This document shows, piece after piece, positions 44,497 through 53,700 of a stretch of DNA of 64,000 bases. The DNA comes from Clonostachys chloroleuca (lineage: Eukaryota; Ascomycota; Sordariomycetes; Hypocreales; Bionectriaceae), in the NCBI GenBank assembly GCA_037952775.1, contig JBANAY010000003.1, positions 21,080,001 to 21,144,000 on the forward strand. Reading direction: 5' to 3'. Under the pieces are notes generated by a model. The model was given only the letters and a program-made list of their open reading frames with translations, did no database searches and had not been told where the DNA came from. Position 1 is the first letter of the stretch; the number at the start of each line of letters is the position of its first letter. Both the position numbers and the translations under genes were made by a program.

Positions 44497-46133
44497 CTAC
44501 ACCACCTTATCTTGGACGACGTAGACGGCACTCCCGTGGCCTGGCCTGCTCACCACGACCGCCTGCTCCTTCTGCTCGCCCGAAAGCTCCCTCTTGGAAT
44601 AGTACTCGCGCTCCAGGGCCTCCTCCACACTCGCAACTCTATCTGCCGGCACCAGGTGTACCGTGCATCCACCCCATCCGGCCCCCGTCAGTCGGCTGGC
44701 GTACGCCCCGGCTCCACGCCCGATCTCGCAGATTTGGTCCAGCTCCGCACAGCTGTTTTCGTACAGGACCCTGCTCGAATCCTGCGACTCGTTCATGAGC
44801 CTCCCCAGCTCTTGGTTGAAGGCCGTCGTGTCCGTCGTCCCGGGCTCGACCGACCGGTCCAGCACCGCGAGGAACTGGAGCACGCGGAGCGCCTCCGAGA
44901 AGACGTGGAGCGCGCGCTGGCGCAGCTTGAAGCGCTCCGCCCGCACCGGCAGCTTCGACATGAACCGCTTCTCGAGGTCCGCGACGCTGATGCCCAGGAC
45001 CTTGGCCACCTCCTCCCGCGTGTATCCCTCCTCCTGCGTCAGGGTCTCCTTGACCACAGCGATCAGCCTGTTCAGCTCCTCCTCCTTGCTGATGCTCTTC
45101 GGCGCAGAAAGGTCGGACGCGGTCTGGTGGTAAAAGTAGTTATCGTGGAACCCGTGGAGGCTGATGCCGAGTGGCCCAGCATCTTCGGGGAGCGGTGTGC
45201 CTGGGGGTTGAGCACGGCGTTCAAGTAGGCGGCCGCGATGCTGACCTCGACTACGCGAAGATTGTAATTTACCGGACCCGTGACTTGCTTGTTCGATGTG
45301 ACGAAGGATTGAGCCACGAGGAAGCAGAGCTCGGGGTGCGTAGGTGGGAACTTGATGGGCTTTGCTTCGAGGCTGGGGCTAAAAGACACGAGCAAGGCAG
45401 CGCCTTGCTCAGAAAGTACAGAGGCTGATTGGTCCATTCTGCGAGGAGAGTCAGTCCCATGTCAAGTTGGAGTTCTGATCTCGCCTTATCGTGATACTTA
45501 CCCTCCAGAGTTGACGCCAACAGCACGCTCGCTCACAATGGCGAGCTCTGTCAGCTCCTTCTTGTCCACACTCTCCTCGCCGTTGGCCAGCAGGACAGTG
45601 AGCGCACTGGATGTCACAAATGCAGCACTCGAGCTCAGTCCACCTCCAATGGGGACGGTCCCATCCATGAGCAGATCGATGTCGTGAAGCTTCACATCCG
45701 TACCTCGCTTCTTCCTCAGTAGTTCCAGTGCGCCCCGCAGCCCACTCTTGAAGTAATTGCTCCATTCAAACACCGTGGCGTCGATCTCAAACCCACCATC
45801 GGCCGGTAATGTAAACTCTCTGGCGGGAAATTTGGCATCGTCCACGTTCGCGATGCGGATACGGAAGCTGGACGGCGAGCTGGACGGCTTGGCAGAGAAG
45901 GCGAGGAGGCAGTCTGCCGTAATGGCCATGGGCAGGACCGCGTAGAGGGAGTAGTCGATGTGCTCGCCGATGATGTTAACGCGGCCGGGGGAGCGCGCGA
46001 CGTTAGAAGCTCGGTAGCCATACTTCTTCTCGAAGCCCTGGAGAAGGTCGTTCCACCGTGGCAGCTGCGTTGGCAGAGCAGTTGGGGGGTAGATGTCGGC
46101 CAGCGCCTTTGCTACAGGCACAGACCCTGCCAT
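44497..46133 (-). CDS. GAL1: Galactokinase, apparent 1-base frameshift
   Basis: Exon 1 (45502-46133) and exon 2 (44497-45438) join across a 63-nt intron (GTAAGT donor) inside NSGGMDQSAS. The product is 524 residues, the usual fungal galactokinase length, once a missing base is allowed. Signature GRVNIIGEHIDY, the ATP-binding GGGLSSSAAF, and the third motif RLTGAGWGGCTVHL are all present. It phosphorylates galactose to galactose-1-phosphate, the entry step of the cytosolic Leloir pathway. The frame breaks at the five-G run 45203-45207 (five C in the coding strand): before it the gene reads AAAYLNAVLNP and after it, one base off, PLPEDAGPLGISLHGFHDN. Catalytic residues lie on both sides, so the break destroys the protein if real. 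No linked GAL7 or GAL10 is visible. Confidence 0.93.
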
Positions 46134-47307
46134 GGTGTTTTGTTTCAGGATAGAGGACGTCGACTGCTTGTGTGATTTCAACAATGCTGCTTAGAAAGGG
46201 TCGTCGAGTTTTCAAGGTAAAAACTAGTAAGTTTGTGCAGGCAGCCGTTGACTTCCGTCTCATTTCACACAAACCTGATCATCACTCGATTGAAGAAGGT
46301 GATGGCTTGTACCCCGCAAAATGCCCCTCACTCGTGGTTTGTCGGGCCGATCACTCACAAGACAACCAGCCTCAGCGTGCAAGGATTGCCTCTCGCGCCA
46401 ACTGCACCCGTTGGGGGACACGTCTTGGATGGGGATTCGGAAAGCTGGAAACGCTCTCCTTCTACTGGGCCGCGTTGTGCGATGGAGCTGGTCCTTGCAC
46501 TCCGCGCTTCTCGGCATGTCGTTGCACCGAGGTGAGAGACCCGCCATCACGTGTTGTTTCGTCCGACACTTCTCTTCAAAAATGTTCCTCTGTGCACCCT
46601 TGCTTTAGGATGGCTAGCTGTCTGAGGTCTATATAAGGCTACAATCTGCCAAGCACCGTCCTTCATCTCATGCATAGCGTGAAACATCGGAGACATTCCT
46701 AGCCACTTCATGTAACAACTTAAGAGACTACGATATTCTACTCCTACCAGGTATGAATGACGTATCTCCCAAGCTTTGTTTAACATATGGGCTGGGTTGC
46801 CGTGATTCCACTGCGGGAACAGACATCACTGGGTCGCCTCTATTTGAAGAACCTCAGCTTTGACCACAGAAGAGGGTGTATTATATGAATATATGGATAT
46901 AATGGGCTCCTGTAAAGGGAGTGAGTTTTATATTAACCATAAATGAATGGTATTGTTAAGGTGAGGCCTGAGAACCCTTCGAGTATACAGTGAATTACTT
47001 GTTCTTTATTGAACACCTGCGCAACAATATGCAGAAATTGTCCAGACGAGGAGGCAACACGGCCAGAGAGATTGTCAAATTCTTCTGACTATTGAATAAC
47101 GTTGGCTTGCATTATGAACACACCATTTTGACAGTAAAGCAAAGTGGCTTCCATGAAGATGAAAACTGGATCTCGGGTGCTTGCAGTCGTCGACGATGTT
47201 GTGGTGCGATGCCCGCCATGACCAACTCTAGAGCCTCGACGGCTTTTCTTTCCTTCCTTCCCTCTCTCGCCCAATAAACGCAACTGTGTACTTTATCATC
47301 TTGTTTG

Positions 47308-47349
47308 CACAATATTTAACACACAATATCCAACACACAATATTTAACA
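47308..47349. repeat. 14-bp tandem repeat, three copies
   Basis: The unit cacaatatttaaca occurs three times head to tail; the middle copy has ccaaca in place of ttaaca. It lies 170-210 bp upstream of the ATG at 47519, where it could contribute AT-rich promoter elements. Confidence 0.8.
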
Positions 47350-47449
47350 ATACTTTAGAGTGCAAACAGAACCCGCAGAGGAAGGCAAGTGCTTCCCAGC
47401 AGGCCCGCAACACAAGAAGCCAAAACATTCAAGGCACTCTCAGGCAAAA

Positions 47450-47509
47450 ATACTCCAACCAACTCTAGGAATCCCATGGCTACCTAGAGCAGCAAACCCC
47501 CATCTGGCT
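47450..47509. repeat. 60-bp dispersed repeat, copy 1
   Basis: This 60-bp segment recurs at 52750-52809 with 55 of 60 identical positions and no gaps. Three of the five differences are C/T. It contains a near-palindrome around CCATGG flanked by ctagg and cctag. Copy 1 lies directly upstream of the 47519 start codon. Confidence 0.85.
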
Positions 47510-47518
47510 AATCACAAG

Positions 47519-48313
47519 ATGGCGTCCTCCATTATTGACAATCAGCGACCTGGCACCCTGTACATCACCATTTCTATCCCACCTCTACTCGCATACCAAA
47601 GACCAAGCACCCTTCCATATCCTACCCATCTTCCCCCGGATTTCGACGTCACAAACTACGAGCTCGAATGTGCCCACGGCTTCGAAAACGAAGAGTTCAG
47701 CTGGGGCTTGTACTTTAAACACGACGAGAGCAACGGCACTTGGTACAATCTCCGAAAAGTCTCGCCGCCCAGCATCGATCGGAGGATGCTAATCCCGCCA
47801 GCCTTCGAACTGGTCAAGCAAGAGATCACCATGGGGACCCTCCGCCTGAATGCAATGGTCGTCGGCCTCATCCGCGTCTTCGTCGAGGAACCGGGGGCCA
47901 ACACAGATGCCCAAACTGGGGGACTTCGCTCCTATCTCGACTGGCTGACTGCCAACCTGGCGATCCAAGCCACCAGGTCGTTCCTCTGGGTTGTGGGTGC
48001 GTACGTGCGATGTCGGCAGCACGTCACCAAGGCCCACGGCCTCGTTGACTCGGGCACCTTCGACATCAGTCGCTTTCTCCAAGAGGCCTTGACCTTTGCC
48101 TACCAGGAAGTGTGGTACGCCGTCGGTGGGCAGTTACCCCGACCTATCATCACTTCGCATCTTGGAGCTGCACTCGTGAAGGATGAGTTTATCGATGAGA
48201 ACCGTACTGAGGAAGCTTTGCAGAGTGTTGAGAAGCATGTCGAGAAAGTCCTCGATGTCACCGACGAGAGCCACTGGCCCAAGCTGCCCGACAGGACCAA
48301 AAAGACCAAGTGA
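47519..48313 (+). CDS. Unrecognised 264-residue protein
   Basis: A single-exon frame starts at the ATG at 47519 (context CACAAGATGG); the frame is open further 5' to 47360, but those residues fall in the repeat-bearing leader and look non-coding. The protein has no signal peptide. Its middle is well-structured in appearance (FSWGLYFKHDESNGTWYNLR, then LNAMVVGLIRVF) and the region LDWLTANLAIQATRSFLWVV is hydrophobic enough to be buried helix rather than a clear membrane span. The C-terminus is Lys/Glu-rich. I recognise no family or catalytic motif. A MITE-like element lies 132 bp past the stop. Confidence 0.68.
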   Translation: MASSIIDNQRPGTLYITISIPPLLAYQRPSTLPYPTHLPPDFDVTNYELECAHGFENEEFSWGLYFKHDESNGTWYNLRKVSPPSIDRRMLIPPAFELVKQEITMGTLRLNAMVVGLIRVFVEEPGANTDAQTGGLRSYLDWLTANLAIQATRSFLWVVGAYVRCRQHVTKAHGLVDSGTFDISRFLQEALTFAYQEVWYAVGGQLPRPIITSHLGAALVKDEFIDENRTEEALQSVEKHVEKVLDVTDESHWPKLPDRTKKTK

Positions 48314-48444
48314 GGGGTCTGTCTCATGTTGAACTGGACTGAGAGACAAAGCTGGAGCCGGAGCACAGATCAGGTGGCAGGGTGACTAAGTAATTGCAGA
48401 ATTAGAAGATCAATAATAGCGGTGAACTTTCAAAAATGATCTGT

Positions 48445-48675
48445 CAAGTGGGTGATATGAGAAATGAGACACTGAATGGAAGAGTGGTTAAAAAGAGACT
48501 CTCTTCAATTTGAATCGAGAAATATAGTAGTTTAAAAAGAAATATAGTAATAATATATGCTGTATTATCTCTGAGGTTTGTATTATTAGTACTCAATAAT
48601 CTGATAATACCGACCACAGACTCGAGAATGTACAGCTTAATGTTCCAGTGTCTCATTTCTCATGTCATCCACTTG
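48445..48675. mobile_element. MITE-like element with terminal inverted repeats and 5-bp target duplication
   Basis: The first 31 bp (48445-48475) and the reverse complement of the last 31 bp (48645-48675) match at 29 positions. The 231-bp element starts CAAGTGG and ends CCACTTG, and the interior is AT-rich with no coding frame. It is flanked by TCTGT at 48440-48444 and again at 48676-48680, a perfect 5-bp target duplication exactly at the repeat ends. Small size, non-coding interior, inverted ends and target duplication define a miniature inverted-repeat transposable element. I cannot assign a transposase superfamily. No second copy is apparent in the window. Confidence 0.8.
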
Positions 48676-48680
48676 TCTGT

Positions 48681-49382
48681 CTACTTGTGCAACAGCTGCA
48701 AGTAAGCCGGAAGCTGTTGGCCCGGCCAATGTGATCTCGGGCGTCTTCACGCACCTCGGTCTGATATCAGACTGGCATGCAAGGTTTACGCAATGGGGAC
48801 GGCGATATGAAACATTCTGCCTCAAACATGCTCTCGCCAAGCGACAGGCCAGGCCGCAGACCCTTCTCTTCTCGTCCCGGGCCGTACTGAGAAGACCTGA
48901 ATCAGGGAAAGCCATGGAAACAACATCACCCGACGCGAACTCTGTGGTACCTGCGAGACTTTTGCGATTGGAGAAGGAGCTCGATTGCCCAGTGTGGCGC
49001 TAAGTCTACCCCAATCGCGCTCGAGGGGTTTTCGCCGTGTGCAGAAACTCAGAGCACATCGACATGCCCACGACGTCATTGGCATTGCCACAGGGCGGGA
49101 AGGCACAAATCCCGCTGCACTGACTGCTCCTTCCCCCGCGAAAATGATCGTACATCTCGCCTGCTTGTCCCCTCATTAGGTAAGGACGCAGAATAAGAAC
49201 GGAAGGTCCTCCCCCTCTTACTTCCCCTCTCCAAGGTATTTAAACTCGGGCTTCCTCTGTTGTCATCTCCGCTCGACCTTTCATCATCACACTGCCACTA
49301 CCAACTCGAAGTGCCTTGAAGCTATCACCAATACCAATAGCAAACCAAAAAACTTCCAACTACAAACAAACCAACTTTCATC
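48681..49382. other. Metallothionein upstream region
   Basis: This stretch is between the MITE and the metallothionein start. An open frame at about 48662-49003 has no motif and overlaps the transposon end, so I reject it as a gene. The last 190 bp are pyrimidine-rich and contain a TATA-like block, listed separately. Confidence 0.5.
49237..49244 (+). promoter_or_regulatory. TATA-like element of the metallothionein gene
   Basis: TATTTAAA lies 139 bp before the metallothionein ATG and is followed by a CT-rich stretch and an A/C-rich leader, a typical layout for a strongly induced small fungal gene. Confidence 0.45.
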
Positions 49383-49538
49383 ATGGGTGACTGCGGCTGC
49401 TCCTCGTCCGGCTCCTGCAACTGTGGCTCTGGCTGCACTTGTGCCAACTGCCCTGTAAGTCTACATCATCTTCCTGGACATCGAATGCCGCTATGTAATG
49501 GATAGTTTGCTAACGACTTCACTTTGAAGCACAAATAA
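49383..49538 (+). CDS. Copper metallothionein, 26 residues
   Basis: Exon 1 (49383-49454) and a 9-nt exon 2 (49530-49538) encode 26 residues beginning MGDCGCSSSGSCNCGSGC. Seven cysteines at residues 4, 6, 12, 14, 18, 20 and 23 form the C-x-C pattern and spacing of Neurospora crassa copper metallothionein. The 75-nt intron has a GTAAGT donor and a TTGCTAACG branch site; after splicing only Pro-His-Lys follow the last cysteine. The protein binds Cu(I) in the cytosol and buffers excess copper; that role is established for the Neurospora protein and inferred here. It would be missed by any minimum-length gene filter. Transcription is expected to be copper-induced, but I cannot point to a proven metal-response element. 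Confidence 0.93.
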
Positions 49539-49825
49539 ATGGCTCTGACGCCGCCGACTATTTGTCGCTATGGCCGCCGATCCGGCATGAACTGGGGATT
49601 TGCGAGAATGGAGTATTTGGGGTTCGGGAATTCAAAGGTCTTTTCTCTCTGAAAGACACATTACCCTCCTTTGTGTTAGTTAGCCTATGGGACGAGAACA
49701 CTGGAATTAAGATGAAATCGAAGGGGTCTACAGACTGAGTAGCAATATACCATATTGGCCCCATCCATCCTCCCCATTTTGATATTTATCCAACGTGAAT
49801 CATGAAATACTCGGTTCCAACTCGT

Positions 49826-50642
49826 CTATCGTACGCTTTCTGGAAAGAATGCGAGGACCGGGCTTAGCGCCGCCTCGTATATCTGTCGCGTCTGCTCCTC
49901 CTCGTCAATAATATCCATCTCCTCGTCATCCGCGTATGGCTCCCCGTTGACTAACACCTGCCAACCCTTATCCTTTTTCCGACCCCACCTCTCCCAAGCC
50001 TGTGTCGCTGCCTCGAGGGTCAGACGGCCTGTATAGATGATAGCGGCAAGGATCGATACGACAAAGTTCGCCCGTGCTACGTGACACGCAAGTCTCGTTG
50101 AGCTCCAGCTTTCGCCACAGGAACGCTCCAAGTACCAGGGATGCGGGGAGGGGTGCTCAGAATCCGAGTAGTCTGCCGAATTCTGTCCCACCAGAACCCA
50201 TATCCAGAGCGAGGAAAGTAGAATATCGTAAACGATGGAGGCAGCACGAGGGAGGTATCCAAGCGGTTGCATTCCAGCACGAATAATGAAGATGACGAAG
50301 GAGAGAGCTGCGATGCAGAGCTGCGAGTTTGTCAAACTGTCGCTGTTAGAACATCAAATGGAGACGAAGTGCATCAGCCTCTTACCTCTGTGACCAGATC
50401 AAGGGCACCTCAGGCGGCTCCTCGTAGTTCGCATAGTAGTAGATCCGTTGTTTCGGGTCCGAGTTCCAGCCCCGAGCACCTCCATTCTCCCAGAGCCTGG
50501 AGCGAAACCGGTCAGGATAGCCCCAAAGAAAAAGTATAAGGGCGGTGACGGTGACGCAGAACTCGGCCAGCAGCAGAGCGGCGTGAGCTGTTCTCCTTCG
50601 CGATTCCATGATCTCGCAAAAAATCTCCATGCTCCAGGCCAT
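49826..50642 (-). CDS. Small multi-span membrane protein, two exons
   Basis: Exon 1 (50386-50642) and exon 2 (49826-50336) join in phase across a short intron (GTAAGA donor); the acceptor may instead be 6 nt earlier, adding two residues. The product is about 255 residues, or 280 if the upstream ATG at 50717 is used. Four hydrophobic spans are visible: ALLLAEFCVTVTALILFLWG, then after the junction LCIAALSFVIFIIRAG, SIVYDILLSSLWIWVLVG, and ANFVVSILAAIIYTG. A charged, acidic C-terminal tail follows. The four-span layout resembles fungal MARVEL-like or uncharacterised plasma-membrane proteins; I cannot name the family. Confidence 0.68.
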
Positions 50643-51759
50643 AGCAACATTGATATTGACTCGTTCCCTCGTATATATCCATATTGATTGCAGGGACCCT
50701 GCTGGAAACTTGCTCATTCTGCCTCAGGTTGATGGGGAATACCTTATCAAATCTCTCACGCGATCGTTGGCCGTGACACGTGAGAGGAGAAGAACGGACG
50801 GTGAAGCTGCTGTGATTTTTTGGTCTTCCCATGACGACGTTGCCTTCTTTTGTCCCTAGATGAATCCATCAAAACAAGATTCACCGGGCTCTGCTGCCAT
50901 TGCGGCCAAATCTGCTGGGAAGGTGGCTGGGCGAAGTAAACCAGGTAGCTAAAAAGCTTAAAATAAACAATGACACAGCGGGGATGAGTCGATAGGATGC
51001 GAAGCGAGCGGCTAGGAAAGCCTTGTGAGATATGCTTTGCGGGTTGGTGTGTTGAGGATCCGGAGTTGACTCCATTTGAGCTTGTTTTTTCGATGCAGTG
51101 GGGAATATCCATAGCTCCCTAAGCGAAGATGTTTGAGACCATCTTGAACTTCGACCCTAGATCGCTCTATGCCTTGTTCATATTGATCTTGCCAGAAGCC
51201 TGTAGCACAACTGCTCTGGACCGCCGTGTGCTGCTCTCGTCCATCGATATCGTCGTGTTCCAGTCTCCTACAATCTTTTGATGACCCGGTCTCCCACCTC
51301 AGTAGCCTGTATATCTTCTAGATGAGCTATCTGGCGGCATTAACGCAGCGAAAACAAGCAGATTTATGCTATTCCGTTGAGGCCGATGATTAACAATGGT
51401 ACACACATAATACACTATTTATTCTGAAGATGAAACGGTCAAAAGAGATAATTCTTCTTAAATTAGCTTAGAGCTCCAGTGACCTGCCCGTTGTCAACAG
51501 CAGCTAAAGCTAAGCGTTACGGCTTGCAGCATACCCCAACTACAAGGACTTTTCCAGCTGACAGCCCTGCATATGGCCAAATTATCGGCAATAATATATG
51601 TATTGGTGGGCGAGTATTCAAGAAATTTTCTCGTCGCCGACGTCCTTGATGAATGGTAGTCTTCAAATGGCTGCAGAAGAAGACGCCTCTCGGAGCTTTA
51701 TAACCTTGTGACAAGGGCATATGTAAATATTCATTTTTGCCACCTCCAGATTCTTTTCA
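50643..51759. other. Intergenic, AT-rich, no supported gene
   Basis: The left part is the promoter of the membrane-protein gene. From about 51300 the sequence becomes AT-rich and frames are short. The fragment near 51555-51590 reads like a broken protein piece on the plus strand (TALHMAKLSAII), possibly part of the neighbouring ankyrin remnant, but this is too weak to annotate. Confidence 0.45.
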
Positions 51760-51972
51760 GAAGTTACGGGATTCACTCATTTTAGCAGCTGCTACAAGTG
51801 AGATCATATTATCAGGATGCTTCTCACAAGAGGAGCTGATGGTAATAATGCCGAATCCGATGGAAGGACTACGGTCTACTTCGCATCCAAAAGCCGGGAT
51901 CGAGAGATTGTCCGGTATCTAAAAGCACCAGGGGCAAATGGTATTGCTACTACTTCAATCCTAGGACCATGA
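51760..51972 (+). pseudogene. Ankyrin-repeat gene remnant
   Basis: From 51817 to the stop at 51970-51972 the plus strand reads MLLTRGADGNNAESDGRTT, then YFASKSRDREIVRYL and GAN. This is one ankyrin repeat: LLL-x2-GAD-x-N-x5-DGRT-x6-A-x5-EIV-x2-L. Just before, in another frame, KLRDSLILAAATSE matches the preceding repeat's TPLxLAA helix. The frame change, the stop immediately after one repeat and the isolation of the fragment indicate a decayed gene. Its original partner domains cannot be seen. Confidence 0.6.
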
Positions 51973-52221
51973 TGAAAGAGAAAGTGCATTTATCGGAAGG
52001 CACGAACTAGCTAGTGGTAGCCTTTTATTCGTTTCAGAAGGGAGAACAAATCAACGACACAACGGCATCTCATAACGCCTCTTAGTCCTTCATGTCCACT
52101 CCGTATTTTTGTTTTGAATCCTTTCAGCACTAATGGTCATGCTGCGTTTGATGATCAGGATATAAATTAAGCCGATCGTGACGACCCTCTCTCCACCAAC
52201 AGCATAATTTCCTTAGCCGCC

Positions 52222-52737
52222 TTGATCATCTTGTCAAAAATCCATTTCCAGGTCCTAACAAAGAAACCATCAGGCATTTCCTCATGCGTCTATAGCGGAG
52301 ATCAGGAAGTTGTACCCATAGATAACGGTAACTGCACTTGCTCCCGCAAAGACCTGGCCTGGCTGACGAACATCAAGAAAGCATTCGTGTTGGGTGCCAC
52401 TTTGCAAAACGCAGAAGCGGCATGGTATAGAATGACACTGGTCTAGAACAATTCTTCGAGTTTGGTTTTTTTCGCACAAGACAACGCTGCAAGTATAAAG
52501 ACCGAATTAGATGGACTCCTTGGCGATTTCTCTGTGCAGTACCCAGTCGCACTTACATCAATAATGTGGCAGATGCGAGAAAAGAAAAGGCTTGTCGGCC
52601 GAATCAGATCTTGTAAACCTTTCTGTAAGATCTCTCAATGGTGGACGGTAGATGCAGTAGTACATAAATGCACTTCAAACCAGGCTAACGACCGCGGCTC
52701 TCCACGCGGGTTGAGGGTTCCGCCTGGACATTTGTAA
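52222..52737 (+). pseudogene. Possible decayed gene, one in-frame stop
   Basis: A plus-strand reading frame of 172 codons is interrupted only by TAG at 52444-52446. The first part is Cys/Lys-rich (NGNCTCSRKDLAWLTN) and the second contains AASIKTELDGLLGDFSVQYP, both protein-like in composition. No ATG starts the frame and no family is recognised. It ends just before copy 2 of the 60-bp repeat. It may be a relic gene or chance. Confidence 0.3.
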
Positions 52738-52749
52738 ATTTGGTGTTGG

Positions 52750-52809
52750 ATACTCCATCCAAATCTAGGAATCCCATGGCCACCTAGAGCAGCAAACTCC
52801 CATCTGGTT
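52750..52809. repeat. 60-bp dispersed repeat, copy 2
   Basis: This is the second copy of the segment at 47450-47509, in direct orientation and exactly 5,300 bp downstream, with five substitutions. Sequence on either side of the two copies is unrelated, so it is not part of a longer recent duplication. Confidence 0.85.
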
Positions 52810-53700
52810 CAAGGTAATGTACGACCCGTAAGAGCTAATAAAAAAACCAGCCTTCTGCCCACCTTACCTATGTATGTTTTCTTCTTCTTTGGCTCATCTA
52901 AACTACCGATCTGTCCAGGTAAACATGACCTTCAGTTACATGGCATGGGATGAGAAAAGTTGCGATTCCCAGCCAGCCAATGAACTCATCTCAATCCAGA
53001 CTTCAGAAGTTAATTTAAGGACTTGAAACTTCAGAAACTATTAAAACCCATTTGGTTTTACTCAAATATTAACAATGTTATCCAATAATTCATGGACACA
53101 AAGAGAGCGATCCCAGGTCGTTGTATCACAACACATGATCTTGTCCGGCTCTGCTAACTGCTTAGTAGCAGTTCAATAAGACTCTTCCTTTCAAGTCTTC
53201 AAAGCGCAAGTATATGTATTCGCTCCCAGGCATTTGATTTCATACAGCCCTGAAGTTACACCTCTTGAGTTGAACCTGACTGGAACACAAGGTGAGTTGG
53301 GGATAAGGCTACAGGCAAAGTACTTTTATGTACCCAGCCGCCTTTTCTCTGCAATTATGCTCGATTGTGTACTTGACAGCTACATTTTGCAGACCCACCA
53401 TCAAATACCCCAACCCACGATCTTTGGCCGGTACGTATCTATTCTTAGTCACCGCGGGACGAGCGAGAAACAAAGAGATCCGTCACTCCAACTTAGGCAG
53501 AGAGAGCCGAGGCAGCTCGACACCACACCTCAACGTACGTTGCCTCGTCCGACCCGCGAGCGGCAGAATCCTTTGCAGCTATTGCGGCTCGTGACTCCCT
53601 GCCCTTTGCGCGCTCTCGCCTTTTCTTACCAACGACCCCCTCCACACTATCATGCGACGAACCAGATAGACGGCCCAAGCTCTTCATCCGCCTGCCCGCC
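52810..53700. other. Upstream region of the RING-CH gene
   Basis: No gene is supported. The frame that overlaps the RING-CH start in another phase (53234-54004) is Pro/Arg/Ser-rich and a by-product of GC-rich coding sequence. The left part continues the AT-rich relic region. Confidence 0.5.

Larger units (their letters stand above)
46134..47518. other. Intergenic, no supported gene (1.4 kb)
   Basis: This divergent gap between galactokinase and the 264-residue gene should hold both promoters. It becomes AT-rich at 46860-47010 and contains a 14-bp tandem repeat and a short dispersed repeat, listed separately. No coding frame is supported. Confidence 0.5.

Noticed and set aside
48662..49003. 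113-codon frame before the metallothionein
   Set aside because: It begins inside the MITE's right inverted repeat and has no motif.
50512..50832. Alternative N-terminus for the membrane protein in another frame
   Set aside because: It shares no hydrophobic spans with exon 2 and does not reach the GTAAGA donor in phase.
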